A stretch of 64,000 bases of DNA from Hyphomicrobium sp. (GCA_016716675.1 JADJVG010000002.1:62001-126000); one strand, 5' to 3'. Counted from the stretch's first letter, positions 44,717-55,396 are shown. The notes: generated by a model not told the origin, from the sequence alone. Numbers and translations: made by a program.

Positions 44717-45505
44717 ATGGGCAGGTCGCGGCATCGCATCATACACCTTGCCGAGACGGGTTCGACCAACGCCGACGCGATGCGTCTGGCGTTGACTGGT
44801 GAGGCGTTGCCGCTGTGGGTTACGGCGGAACGGCAGACCGCCGGGCGTGGCCGGACCGGCCGGACTTGGGCGTCGTTGCCCGGGAACCTGCAGGCCAGTT
44901 TGGCGTTTCATTCGAAAGCGCCGCTACAGCAGGCGGGAGAACTCTCGCTTTTGGCGGCAATTGCGGCCATAGAAGCCATTCGGGCGATATCACCACTTGC
45001 GGATACCACTGGTATTCGTCTCAAATGGCCCAATGATCTCTTGATAGGCCCCGCGAAAGCTGGAGGAATTTTGGTCGAAACGACATTGGCGCGCGGGGAG
45101 GCAGGCTCTCAGACGGGGGCTGGTTTCCTGGCCGTCCTGGGGTTTGGCTTGAACGTTGCGTCGTGCCCTGATGACCTCGGGCGCGCGGCGACGTCGCTTG
45201 CGCACGAAGGCGTGACGACCACGGCTGCAACGCTGCTCGATGCGCTTGCCGATCAATGCGACCTTTGGATTGCGCGCTGGGACGAGGGACGCGGCTTTGG
45301 CGCGATCCGCGACGCCTGGATCGAGTGTGCCGGTCCACTAGGCGAGCCGATCACCCTGCAATCGCCATCCGGTCCCATCGCTGCGACGTATCAGGGTCTA
45401 GCGCCATCCGGCGCGCTGCTGGCCGGCATCGACGGCCGCATTGAAACAATCACTTATGGCGATGTCGCACTCATTGCCCCAACCGGCAAAGGCAAGGCGC
45501 AATGA
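44717..45505 (+). CDS. birA: Biotin--[acetyl-CoA-carboxylase] ligase
   Basis: The 262-residue protein is a group I biotin ligase without a DNA-binding domain: GRGRTGRTWASLPGNLQASL contains the biotin/ATP-binding GRGRxGR motif, and KWPNDLLI with KAGGILVE forms the catalytic core. A small SH3-like domain follows (GEPITLQSPSG). It attaches biotin to the BCCP subunit of acetyl-CoA carboxylase. It lies between nuoN and rnj as in most Hyphomicrobiales and ends with an ATGA overlap with rnj. Confidence 0.93.
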   Translation: MGRSRHRIIHLAETGSTNADAMRLALTGEALPLWVTAERQTAGRGRTGRTWASLPGNLQASLAFHSKAPLQQAGELSLLAAIAAIEAIRAISPLADTTGIRLKWPNDLLIGPAKAGGILVETTLARGEAGSQTGAGFLAVLGFGLNVASCPDDLGRAATSLAHEGVTTTAATLLDALADQCDLWIARWDEGRGFGAIRDAWIECAGPLGEPITLQSPSGPIAATYQGLAPSGALLAGIDGRIETITYGDVALIAPTGKGKAQ

Positions 45506-46987
45506 ACACTACGAACAAGAGGCCGCCACGCGGGCCCAAGGGCGGAGACGAGCTCGTCTTCCTGGCGCTTGGTGGGCTCGGCGAGATCGGCATGAATGTC
45601 TATCTGTACGGCTTCGGTCCGGAACGGAACCGGCAGTGGCTGATGGTCGATCTCGGCATCACGTTTCCGCATGAAGCCGAACCCGGCGCCGACGTCGTTC
45701 TGCCCGACCTGCGGTTCATCGCCGGAGAGAAGCACGCGCTTGCCGGGCTGGTGCTGACGCACGCGCATGAAGATCATATCGGCGCGGTCATTGATCTATG
45801 GCCGCAACTCAACTGCCCGATCTTCGCGACGCCGTTCACAGCCGGTATGCTGAAAACCAAGGTCGGTGAATACGGCAAGAACCTCAAAATGCCGATCACC
45901 GAGGTGCCGCTGGGCGGTCGCTTGAAGATCGGTGCGTTCGACGTCGAGTTCGTGTCGATGGCGCATTCGATCCCGGAACCGAGCGGGCTTGCCATTCGCA
46001 CGCCCGCCGGGCTTGTGTTCCATACCGGTGACTGGAAGCTCGATGACGAGCCACTGGTTGGTTCGCCGCCGGATGTCAGCAAGTCGTGCGCTGCATCGCG
46101 TGATTCAGGTTGCCATTGAAACGGGCTATCTGCCTGAGAATTTCAGCTATCTCGATCAGCAGCGTTTCGACGACATCGCCGCTGATAAGGTGCTGCTATT
46201 GTGCACCGGCAGCCAGGGCGAGCCGCGCGCCGCGATGGCGCGGCTGGCCGAAGATCAGCATCCCGATGTGTCACTCGATAAGGGTGATCTGGCGATCTTC
46301 TCGTCACGCACGATTCCGGGCAACGAGAAATCGGTAGGCAAGGTGCTGAACGCTTTGGCGCGGCGCGGTGTTGATATCGTGACCGACAACGAAGCGCTCG
46401 TGCATGTCACAGGCCATCCCCGCCGCGACGAGCTGCGCGAAATCTACGGCTGGATGCATCCTGAGGTCGTCGTGCCGATGCACGGCGAAGCCCGGCATCT
46501 CAAGGAAAATGCCAAGCTGGCGCGCGAATGCGGCGTCAAGGAAACGCAGATCATCGTCGATGGCCAGATGTTGCGGCTATGGCCGGGCGAACGCGGCGTG
46601 ATTGACGAAGCCCCCGTCGGCCGGTTGTTCCGCGATGGCAATCTCATTGTACCGGATGCAGATGGTCCCGTAAAAGAGCGCCGCAAACTGTCGTTTGCCG
46701 GTATCGCGGTGGTCGCCATGACCATGTCGCGGCGCGGCGATATTCTGGCCGAACCGGACGTCGTGCTGGAAGGCGTGCCGGCGGTCGATGTGGCCGGCGA
46801 GGACATGGTTGAGATCGTGCTCGACGCGATTGACGGCACACTGCGGTCGATCCCGCAGAAGCGGCGCGGAGACCTCGATATGGTCAAGGAAGCCGTGTTC
46901 CGTGCGGTGCGTGGCGCCATTAACGAAGCCTGGGGTAAGAAGCCAGTTGTCAAAGTGCTGATGACTGTGGTGGATGGCCGGGGCTGA
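45502..46987 (+). pseudogene. rnj: Ribonuclease J, disrupted by internal deletion and frameshift
   Basis: The 5' part encodes the metallo-beta-lactamase core (ALGGLGEIGMNVYLYG, LTHAHEDHIGAV, AHSIPEPSGLA, FHTGDWKLDDEPL) and then runs into VSKSCAASRDSGCH and a stop at 46119. From about 46085 the next frame resumes in family sequence (VIQVAIETGYLPENF, LCTGSQGEPRAAMARL, HVTGHPRRDELREIYG) to the normal C-terminus. Comparison with alphaproteobacterial RNase J, as I recall it, shows about 75 residues missing at the junction, including the beta-CASP CDSTN motif. The remaining pieces cannot give an active 5'-exonuclease/endonuclease. birA overlaps the start. Confidence 0.85.
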
Positions 46988-47055
46988 AGCACTTCAGCGT
47001 GATGTGATAATCGCCGCGCCGGACGGGCTGCGGTCTGACTGACGGAGACAGGACG

Positions 47056-47460
47056 ATGATCGGACGACTGAATCACGTGGCTATTGCGGTGAAGGATATT
47101 GCCGCCGCATCCGCCGTGTATCGCAACGCGCTCGGCGCCAAGGTCGGCCCCGTCACCGAACAGCCCGATCATGGCGTGTCTGTCGTATTCATCGAACTGC
47201 CGAACACCAAGATCGAACTGCTGGAGCCGCTGGGCGCTGGTTCGCCGATCGCGAAATTTCTTGAAAAAGCGCCGGATGGCGGCATCCATCACGTCTGCTA
47301 CGAGGTCGATGATATTCTCGCGGCGCGCGATCAGCTGAAGGCGCAGGGCGCGCGTGTGCTCGGTGACGGCAATCCCAAAATCGGCGCACACGGCAAGCCG
47401 GTGCTTTTTCTGCATCCGAAGGATTTCTGCGGTACACTCGTCGAGCTTGAGCAGGTTTAA
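47056..47460 (+). CDS. mce: Methylmalonyl-CoA epimerase
   Basis: The 134-residue VOC-fold protein starts GRLNHVAIAVKDIAAASAVY and contains the metal-binding His and Glu residues in LNHVAIAV, IELLEPLG, GGIHHVCYEVDD and GTLVELEQV. It interconverts the 2R and 2S forms of methylmalonyl-CoA in propionyl-CoA metabolism. Its place between rnj and DUF1467 is conserved in Hyphomicrobiales. GGAGACAGG precedes the ATG. Confidence 0.95.
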   Translation: MIGRLNHVAIAVKDIAAASAVYRNALGAKVGPVTEQPDHGVSVVFIELPNTKIELLEPLGAGSPIAKFLEKAPDGGIHHVCYEVDDILAARDQLKAQGARVLGDGNPKIGAHGKPVLFLHPKDFCGTLVELEQV

Positions 47461-47511
47461 GGCTCAAGGCAACTCTCAAATTTTCAACTCTAACGGCGAA
47501 AGGGTCCGCCG

Positions 47512-47748
47512 ATGCGCATGTCCGTCGCCATCGCTACGTTTTTCTGCATGTGGTTCATCACGCTGTTCACGGTGCTGCCGTTCTTCGCGCGCACCCAGGA
47601 TGAAGCGGGCGAGGTGGTTCCAGGCACGCCCGAAAGCGCGCCAGCGAAGATCAACATGTTAAAGGTGTTTTTGGCCAACACCGTCGTTGCCAGCATTGCG
47701 TTCTCAGCCGTTTACGCGATCATCGCGAATATTGATGCCGGTCCGTGA
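47512..47748 (+). CDS. DUF1467 family membrane protein
   Basis: The 78-residue protein has two membrane helices (ATFFCMWFITLFTVLPFFA and FLANTVVASIAFSAVYAII) separated by a short acidic loop, the DUF1467 layout found next to mce and proS in many alphaproteobacteria. Function is unknown. A CGAAAGG lies before the ATG. Confidence 0.85.
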   Translation: MRMSVAIATFFCMWFITLFTVLPFFARTQDEAGEVVPGTPESAPAKINMLKVFLANTVVASIAFSAVYAIIANIDAGP

Positions 47749-47885
47749 CTTACCGGTGATTGCCGGGTGCCAGACGTGGGCGGCGCAACCCCGTCCACGC
47801 CTGATCGGGGGGCAACCATTGCAACGCCTGCCCGAAGGCGGTATTCGGCACGTGGTTTTTGCCCCATAGAAAGAACGACAGTCTC

Positions 47886-47987
47886 ATGCGCCATAGCCGC
47901 TATGTTTCGCCCGTGTTCCGCATCCTGACCCGAAAAGCCGGCACGGCGCCGGGCATGGTCACGTCGATGGTGGAGGCCGGCCAATGA
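47886..47987 (+). pseudogene. Short ORF before proS, possible N-terminal remnant of a bacterial-type proS
   Basis: ATG at 47886 opens 33 codons ending in a TGA that overlaps the proS ATG (47984-47987). The peptide begins MRHSRYVSPVFRIL...KAGTAP, which resembles the conserved start of the usual alphaproteobacterial ProRS (MRLSRYFLPILRETPKEA, from memory): Met, Arg, Ser, Arg, Tyr, Pro and Arg align. Either the 5' end of the original proS was left when a different proS replaced it, or this is a chance leader ORF. Similarity is short. Confidence 0.4.
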
Positions 47988-49516
47988 GCAAGCGCGCGCT
48001 GGCGATCACACGTGATCAGAGCTTCCCCGATTGGTATCAGGCCATAGTGCGCGACGGCGACATGGCGGAAACCAGCCCCGTGCGCGGCTGCATGATCATC
48101 AAGCCGTGGGGCTGGGGTGTGTGGGAGCGCATCCAGGCCGAACTCGACGCCCGTATCAAGGATACCGGCCACGAGAACTGCTACTTTCCGCTGTTCATTC
48201 CGATGAGCTTCATCGCCAAGGAAGCCGAACACGTCGAAGGCTTCGCCAAGGAAATGGCGGTCGTCACCCATCATCGCCTGATGAACAAAGACGGCAAGCT
48301 GGTGGTCGATCCCGACGCCAAGCTCGAAGAGCCGCTGATCGTCCGGCCGACGTCTGAGACGATCATCGGCGACGCCTTCCAGCGCTGGATTAAAAGCTAT
48401 CGCGACCTGCCGCTGCTGATCAACCAGTGGGCCAACGTGGTGCGCTGGGAAATGCGCACGCGGCTGTTCCTGCGCACCGCAGAGTTTCTCTGGCAGGAAG
48501 GCCATACCGCGCACGCCGACCGTGACGACGCGATGGCCGAAACGCTGAAGATGCTGGAAGTCTATCGCGAGTTCTCGGAAGGCGTGCTGGCGATGCCGGT
48601 CATCGCAGGCGAGAAGCCGGCCAACGAGCGTTTTCCGGGCGCCGACAACACCTATTCGATCGAAGCGATGATGCAGGACGGCAAGGCGCTGCAGGCCGGC
48701 ACGTCGCATTATCTCGGCACGCATTTCGCCGAAGCCCAGAACATCCAGTTTCAGAATGCCCAGGGGCAACTGACGCACTGCCACACGACGAGCTGGGGTG
48801 TTTCAACGCGCCTGATCGGTGGCGTGATCATGACCCATGGCGACGACGATGGTTTGCGCCTGCCGCCGAAAATCGCGCCGCGCCAGATCGTCATTGTGCC
48901 GATGCTGCGCGAAAAGCCGGAAGACGCCGAGCTGCTCGCTTATTGCGCCGAACTCGAAAAGCAATTGAAGGCCGCGGGGATCCGCGTGCTGGTCGATGCC
49001 AAGCTCACCAAGTCGGCGGAGAAGCGCTGGAACTGGGTGCGTCGTGGCGCGCCGGTGATCGTCGAGATCGGTGGTCGCGATGCCAGCGGCGGCAACGTCA
49101 CGTTCATGCGCCGCGATGCGTTGCGCGACGGCGATAAGATCGTCTCGCATACGCGCACGCGTGATGAATTCGTCAGCGGCGCGCAAGCGCTTCTCGATGA
49201 GATTCAAGCCAAGCTGTTCGCTGAAGCCAAGGCGCGGCTTGATGGCAACATCGTTTCCAACATCACGACGTTCGATGCCTTGGCCGAATACTTCGGCGCG
49301 GCAACGAGCGATGATGAAGGCGGCGTGTTCAAAGGCTGGGCGAAGGTCGCTTGGTCGAAGCCGGACGGCGCCAAGCTGGACGCGATCGCCGAACGGCTGA
49401 AAGCCCTGAAACTCACGATCCGCAATGCGCCGTTGGCGCAGGAGGCGATCAAGGGCACCTGTTTGTTCACCGGAGAACCGGCCAAGGAGTATGTTTTGAT
49501 CGCGCGCGCCTACTAA
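47984..49516 (+). CDS. proS: Prolyl-tRNA synthetase, archaeal/eukaryote-like type
   Basis: The 510-residue enzyme has the ProS type 3 architecture: RGCMIIKPWGWGVWERIQ, GHENCYFPLFIPMSFIAKEA, RPTSETIIGDAFQRWI (class II motif 2 region), RTRLFLRTAEFLWQEGHTAH, SHYLGTHFAEAQNI and motif 3 TSWGVSTRLIGGVIMTHGDD, then the anticodon-binding domain and a C-terminal zinc-domain-like end with a terminal Tyr. The bacterial INS editing domain is absent. Most relatives carry a shorter (~440 residue) bacterial-type enzyme at this locus, so this looks like an in-place replacement. It charges tRNA-Pro. Confidence 0.95.
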   Translation: MSKRALAITRDQSFPDWYQAIVRDGDMAETSPVRGCMIIKPWGWGVWERIQAELDARIKDTGHENCYFPLFIPMSFIAKEAEHVEGFAKEMAVVTHHRLMNKDGKLVVDPDAKLEEPLIVRPTSETIIGDAFQRWIKSYRDLPLLINQWANVVRWEMRTRLFLRTAEFLWQEGHTAHADRDDAMAETLKMLEVYREFSEGVLAMPVIAGEKPANERFPGADNTYSIEAMMQDGKALQAGTSHYLGTHFAEAQNIQFQNAQGQLTHCHTTSWGVSTRLIGGVIMTHGDDDGLRLPPKIAPRQIVIVPMLREKPEDAELLAYCAELEKQLKAAGIRVLVDAKLTKSAEKRWNWVRRGAPVIVEIGGRDASGGNVTFMRRDALRDGDKIVSHTRTRDEFVSGAQALLDEIQAKLFAEAKARLDGNIVSNITTFDALAEYFGAATSDDEGGVFKGWAKVAWSKPDGAKLDAIAERLKALKLTIRNAPLAQEAIKGTCLFTGEPAKEYVLIARAY

Positions 49517-49635
49517 GAAAAGGCACGCGCTGATCGTTGCCGCAAGGGTAGAGCGGCTGGTTGTCAGCGCATTCTAGCCTGATTGCCGCTGTAGCAGTGC
49601 AGCGCCGATGATCAGGAACAAGGAGTTTCACCGGG

Positions 49636-50907
49636 ATGACGGCGGCTGTAACGGATACCAAGCCTTTCTCTGCATTCGAATGGCTGCTCGCGGGACGCTA
49701 TCTGCGCGCTCGCCGCAAGGAAGGCTTCATTTCCGTCATCGCCGGCTTTTCGTTTCTCGGCATCATGCTCGGCGTTGCGACGCTGATCATCGTGATGGCG
49801 GTGATGAACGGGTTTCGCAAAGATCTGTTCACGAAAATCATGGGGCTTAACGGTCATGTCATCGTGCACAAGATTGGTGAGCCGTTCGAAGATTACGCCG
49901 AGATGGCTGCCAAGCTTGCAAAGGTGCCCGGCGTTGTGAGCGTCCTGCCGCTGATCGAAGGCCAGGTGATGGTGTCGTCGAACATCCAGGCGCTCGGCGG
50001 CCTCGTGCGCGGCATCGATGAGAAGGGGCTCAAGTCTCTTAGCCTCGTTTCCAATAACATCAAATACGGCACGCTCGATGGTTTTGACCAGCAGACCGGA
50101 ATCGCGATGGGCGCGCGCCTTGCGCAATCGTTGCGCGTTGGTCTCGGCGATACGGTGACGCTGGTGTCGCCTCGCGGCGCATCAACTCCGTTCGGCACGG
50201 CGCCACGCTCGAAGCCATATGTGATCTCGTCGATCTTCGAGCTTGGCATGTCGGAATACGATCGCATGATGATCTTCATGCCGCTCGCCGAGGCGCAGAA
50301 ATATTTCTCGAAGAACGGCGAAGTCGATGTGCTTGAGCTGGTCGTCGATAATCCCGAGGCGGTCGATAGATTCGACGCCGAGATCAAGGCTGCGGGTGGT
50401 CCGACGATCAACGTCTCGGATTGGCGGCAACGTAATGAATCGTTTTTCAACGTGCTGGCCGTCGAGCGCAACGTGATGTTCATCATCCTGTCGCTCATCA
50501 TTCTGGTGGCGGCCATGAATATCATTTCCGGCATGATGATGCTGGTGAAGGATAAGGGCCGCGATATCGCGGTGCTGCGCACAATGGGCGCGACTAAGGG
50601 CGCGGTGATGCGGGTGTTTCTGATCACCGGCGCGTCGATCGGGATCGTAGGCACGATCGCAGGGTTCATTCTGGGCGTCGTGTTCTGCTGGAATATTGAA
50701 TCGATCAAGAACTTCGTGTCATGGATCACCGGCGCGACGATCTTCGATCCGAGCATTTATTATCTGACCAAACTACCGGCCGAAATCGATCCGCACGAGA
50801 CAGCGGGCATCGTGCTGATGGCGCTGGCGCTGTCGGTGCTGGCGACGCTGTATCCGTCGTGGCGGGCGTCAAAGCTCGATCCGGTCGAAGCGTTGAGGTA
50901 CGAGTGA
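49636..50907 (+). CDS. Lipoprotein-releasing ABC transporter permease (LolC/LolE type)
   Basis: The 423-residue protein starts with FEWLLAGRYLRARRKEGFIS, has one N-terminal helix (FSFLGIMLGVATLIIVMAVM), a periplasmic MacB-like domain and three C-terminal helices with the typical MNIISGMMMLVKDKGRDIAV and YPSWRASKLDPVEALRYE ending. With LolD it extracts outer-membrane lipoproteins from the inner membrane and hands them to LolA. In this phylum a single LolC/E-type permease is usual. AAGGAG lies about eleven bases upstream of the ATG. Confidence 0.94.
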   Translation: MTAAVTDTKPFSAFEWLLAGRYLRARRKEGFISVIAGFSFLGIMLGVATLIIVMAVMNGFRKDLFTKIMGLNGHVIVHKIGEPFEDYAEMAAKLAKVPGVVSVLPLIEGQVMVSSNIQALGGLVRGIDEKGLKSLSLVSNNIKYGTLDGFDQQTGIAMGARLAQSLRVGLGDTVTLVSPRGASTPFGTAPRSKPYVISSIFELGMSEYDRMMIFMPLAEAQKYFSKNGEVDVLELVVDNPEAVDRFDAEIKAAGGPTINVSDWRQRNESFFNVLAVERNVMFIILSLIILVAAMNIISGMMMLVKDKGRDIAVLRTMGATKGAVMRVFLITGASIGIVGTIAGFILGVVFCWNIESIKNFVSWITGATIFDPSIYYLTKLPAEIDPHETAGIVLMALALSVLATLYPSWRASKLDPVEALRYE

Positions 50908-50912
50908 CAGCC

Positions 50913-51635
50913 ATGGATCACATAACCTCAGCGCCCGCCGTGCAACCAATCCTGAAGCTGGACGACGTCTGGCGTTCGTTCAAGCAGGGGCCGCGCGAAA
51001 TCACGGTGCTGAAAGGCGCGAGTGCTGAGCTTTGGCCCGGGCAAGCCGTGGCGCTGGTGGGGCCATCGGGCGCCGGCAAGTCGACGCTGCTGCACATATC
51101 GGGGCTGCTGGAGCAGCCGACGCGCGGGCGCGTCATTCTCAATGGCCACGATTGCGCTGAGCATTCGGAAGCCGAGCGCACGCGGTTGCGTCGCAAGTCG
51201 ATCGGCTTCGTCTACCAATTTCATCAGTTACTGCCGGAGTTCTCTGCGTTAGAGAACGTCGTCATTCCGCAGATGATCCTCGGTCGCCGCCGCCGCGATG
51301 CGGAAGCGCGTGCCCGCGAATTGCTCGGCGGTCTTGGTCTTGGCGATCGCGTCGATCATCGCCCCGCCGAACTCTCGGGCGGCGAACAGCAGCGCACGGC
51401 GATCTGTCGTGGCGTCGCCAATGCGCCGCAGCTTTTGCTGGCCGATGAGCCGACCGGCAACTTGGACCCCCATACCTCGGAGTTCGTGTTCCAGGAACTC
51501 ATCGAGCTGATCCGGCGGCAGGGCGTCGCGGCGCTGATCGCTACGCACAACATGGATCTGGCCCGCCGCATGGATCGTGTTTTGCAGATGCACGATGGGC
51601 AGTTGCACGAAGTGACGGCGCAAATGCACGCCTAG
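50913..51635 (+). CDS. lolD: Lipoprotein-releasing system ATP-binding protein LolD
   Basis: The 240-residue ATPase has Walker A GPSGAGKST, the Q-loop FVYQFHQLLPEFSALENV, signature LSGGEQQRTAICRGVAN and Walker B LLLADEPTGNLD, followed by the H-loop THNMD. The ATG at 50913, five bases after the permease stop, gives the normal family length; further upstream frames lie inside the permease gene. Confidence 0.94.
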   Translation: MDHITSAPAVQPILKLDDVWRSFKQGPREITVLKGASAELWPGQAVALVGPSGAGKSTLLHISGLLEQPTRGRVILNGHDCAEHSEAERTRLRRKSIGFVYQFHQLLPEFSALENVVIPQMILGRRRRDAEARARELLGGLGLGDRVDHRPAELSGGEQQRTAICRGVANAPQLLLADEPTGNLDPHTSEFVFQELIELIRRQGVAALIATHNMDLARRMDRVLQMHDGQLHEVTAQMHA

Positions 51636-51728
51636 GTGAGCGATCAGCCGAGCGTCTTGCGCAGTATGGCGCGCATAACGCGCGGTTTTGGGTTGACCGG
51701 CGAAGCGGGGCAATTACCTCTTTGAACC

Positions 51729-54700
51729 ATGGCTGACCCGCAGAATCAGAACTCCGCGACGTACGTGCACCTCAAGGTGCACAGCGCCTATTCGCTGCTG
51801 GAAGGAGCGCTGCCCGTCGGCACGCTGGCCAAGCTGGCGGTTGGCTATGGTTTTCCGGCAATCGCGATCACCGACACCAACAATCTTTTCGGCGCACTCG
51901 ATTTTTCCAACAAACTTTGGGATGCAGGCGTGCAGCCGATTGTCGGGTGCAGCATCGATGTCGATTTCGCAGACCATCGCGAAAGCCGCGATATGCGGCT
52001 GATGCGTCCGGGCTCGAATGAGCAGCGCGCTCAATCGGCAGGCCGCATCACACTGCTGGCGATGAATGCCGATGGCTACGGCAATCTGATGCGGCTCTCG
52101 AAAATTTTGTATTTCGAGCCGCTGCCGGATGAACCCGTGCACGCCAAGATTTCGCGCATCGAAGAGTGCTCGGCCGGTCTGATCGCGCTGACGGGCGGGC
52201 CAGATGGTCCGGTCGATAAGGCGTTGAAGGAGGGGCAGGCCGAACTTGCGTTTGGGCGCATCAAGACGCTGGAGAAAATCTTCGGCGATCGCCTCTACGT
52301 CGAATTGCAGCGCCATGGGTTGACAGCGAAGCGCGCGTAGAGCCGCAACTGCTCGACTATGCGTATGAGCGCAAAATTCCGATTGTCGCGACCAACGAAG
52401 TCTACTTCGCGGTGAAGTCGGATTACGACGCCCACGACGCGCTGCTGTGCATCGCGGAAGGCCGCTACGTTGTCGAGGATGACCGGCGGCGCGCGACGCC
52501 CGAGCACTACATGAAGAGCGCCGAGGAAATGGCGGCGCTGTTTTCAGACTTGCCGGAAGCAGTCTCCAACACCATCGAAATCGCCGAGCGCTGCGCGTTT
52601 CGCCCCGAGGGGCGCAAGCCAATTCTGCCGCGCTTTGTAACGAGCGACGATAGCCTCAGCGAACTCGAACACTTCCGGCTTGAAGCCGCCGAATTGAAAA
52701 CTCAAGCCAAGGCTGGATTGAAGGTGCGGCTGGCCGCGACGGGGCCTGCCGAGGGATTCACGGTCGAAGATTACGACAAACGTCTCGCCTACGAGATCGA
52801 AGTCATCACGCAGATGAAGTTTCCGGGCTACTTCTTGATCGTAGCCGACTTCATCAAGTGGTCGAAAGCCAACGGCGTGCCGGTTGGTCCGGGCCGTGGT
52901 TCGGGTGCCGGTTCGCTGGTCGCCTACGCACTGACGATCACCGATCTCGATCCGCTGCGGTTCGGGCTGCTGTTTGAACGCTTTCTCAATCCCGAGCGCG
53001 TATCGATGCCGGACTTCGACATCGACTTCTGTCAGGAAAAGCGCGACCGCACCATCGCCTACGTGCAGCAGAAGTACGGCGCTGATCGCGTTGCGCAGAT
53101 CATTACGCACGGAAAATTGCAGGCCCGCGCGGTGCTGCGCGACGTCGGCCGCGTGCTGCAAATGCCGTATGGCCAGGTTGACCGGCTGTGCAAGCTGGTA
53201 CCGAACAACCCGGCCAAGCCGGTGACGCTGCGCCAGGCGATCGACGGCGAACCCAAGCTGCAGGAAGAACGCGACAACGAACCGATCGTCGCGCGGTTGC
53301 TGGAAATTTCGGAAAAGCTCGAAGGGCTTTATCGCCACGCATCGACGCACGCCGCCGGCATGGTGATAGGCGATCGCCCGCTGGAAGAACTGGTGCCGCT
53401 CTATCGCGATCCGAAATCGACGATGCCGGTAACGCAGTTCAACTGGAAGCTGGTCGAAGCCGCAGGGCTCGTGAAGTTCGACTTCCTCGGCCTGAAGACG
53501 CTGACGGTTCTTGAAAAGGCCGTGCAACTGGTCAAGCGCGGACGCGGCATTACTGTCGATCTGCCGGCATTGCCGCTCGATGACGTCAAGACATACCAGT
53601 TGCTGGCGCGGGCTGACACGGCGGGCGTGTTCCAGCTTGAAAGTACGGGCATGCGTGAGAGCTTGAAGCGCCTGAAGCCCGACCGCTTCGAGGACATCAT
53701 CGCGATGGTGGCGCTGTATCGGCCGGGTCCGATGGACAACATCCCGACCTACATCAACCGCAAGCACGGCGAAGAGCCGGTCGATTACCTGCATGACATG
53801 CTGAAAGGCATTTTGAAGGAAACCTACGGCGTCATCATCTACCAGGAGCAGGTCATTCAGATCGCTCAGGTGATGGGCGGCTACTCGCTCGGCCAAGCCG
53901 ACCTTCTGCGCCGCGCCATGGGTAAAAAAGACAAGGCCGAGATGGCCGCACAGCAGGCGCGCTTCGTCGAGGGTGCCGAGAAGAACGGCGTCAAACGCAA
54001 CGACGCGGTGACGATTTTCGAACTGGTCGACAAGTTCGCCGGCTACGGCTTCAACAAATCGCACGCGGCCGCTTACGCGCTGGTGAGCTATCACACCGCC
54101 TACATGAAGGCCAACTACTGCGAGGAGTTTCTCGCGGCTTCCATGACGCTCGATATGGGCAACACCGACAAGTTGGCGATGTTTGCCAGCGAAGCGCGGC
54201 GCTCGGGCATTCAAGTGCTGCCGCCGTGCGTCAACGCTTCCGGTGTTGATTTTGGCGCCGAGCCACCGAGGGGCGGCGCTGACCGCGGCGTGATCCGCTA
54301 TTCGCTGGCCGCTCTCAAGAACATCGGCGCCGGTGCGGTGGAGACGATCGTCAGCGAACGCGACGCGCATGGGCCTTATGCATCGCTCGCCGATTTCGCC
54401 AACAGGCTCGATCCGAAGGCGCTCAATAAGCGCGGCGTCGAAACGCTGGCCAAAGGCGGCGCGTTCGATGTGTTCAACGGCGATCGGGCGCTGGTGACCG
54501 CGAACGCCGATACGATCCTTGCGTTGGCGCAGCGCCGCTCGGCCGATTCTGCGGCGGGCATGAGTGATCTGTTCGGCGGCGGCGATAAAGCTCCTGATCT
54601 CGTGCTGCGCGCCACGCAGGCGTGGACACCAATGGAGAAGCTGGCGTCGGAATTCGAGGCGGTCGGCTTCTATCTCTCGGGCCACCCGCTCGATAATTAT

Positions 54701-55270
54701 CAGCGCGTTCTGACCAAGCTCGGCGTCAAGAAGTTCACTGAGTTCGAACACGCAACAGAGCGTGGCGCGACCGCTGGGCGGCTGGCAGGAATCGTGATCG
54801 CGGCGCGCGAACGCCGGTCGCAGAAGGGCAATAAGTTTGCGTTTGCGATGTTCTCGGACATGACCGGGCAATTCGAAGCCGTCATTTTCTCAGACACTCT
54901 GGCGGTGTGCCGCGATCTCCTGGAGCCGGGGACGCCGGTGATCATTTCGGTCGAAGCCGAGCGCGACGGCGATACGCTGAAGATGCGGGTGCAAGGTCTG
55001 GAGTCGCTCGACAAGGCCGCCTTGGGTGTGCCGCGCAACCTAAAGGTGGTGCTCGATCGCAAGGTGGTGATGTCGAACGCCTCCCGCATCGGTGATATGA
55101 ACGCCAGCCTCAAGCCGAGTGCGCGGGGTGGCGAGGTGCGCCTCGTGCTGCCGCTTGAGGACCGTGGCTGCGAGATGGAATTTGTATTGCCGGGCCGCTT
55201 CGAGATCTCGCCGCAAGACGCCGGGCGGATATCGGCCATGGCCGGAGTCGCTGAAATTTTCGAAAGCTAA
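51729..55270 (+). CDS. dnaE: DNA polymerase III alpha subunit, with an apparent one-base frameshift
   Basis: The PHP domain (VHLKVHSAYSLLEGALPVG) is encoded in the first frame, which stops at 52340. The polymerase (GPGRGSGAGSLVAYAL, MPDFDIDFCQEKRDR with catalytic Asp residues), HhH and OB domains (GRLAGIVIAARERRSQKGNK) follow in the next frame to 55270. At 52317-52319 the run GGG would need to be GGGG: then QRHGVDSEARVEPQLLDYAY reads continuously and the protein has about 1180 residues, the normal size. DnaE replicates the chromosome and is essential, so a missing G in the sequence is the simplest explanation. Confidence 0.93.
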
Positions 55271-55396
55271 ATTGCGGCAAAGACAGGGCTTTTTGGCCAA
55301 TTGTGGCGAAAAGATTTTTCGACGGCTTTCCATATCCTCGCCCGTTGTACCCTCCAGACGCTCACAGTGCGTCTGTCGATCAAGAGGAGTTTTCTG

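Noticed and set aside
52544..54871. Long open frame (about 775 codons) on the minus strand opposite dnaE
   Set aside because: It is antisense to well-conserved polymerase domains; the translation is His/Arg-rich without a domain and arises from the codon bias of the real gene.
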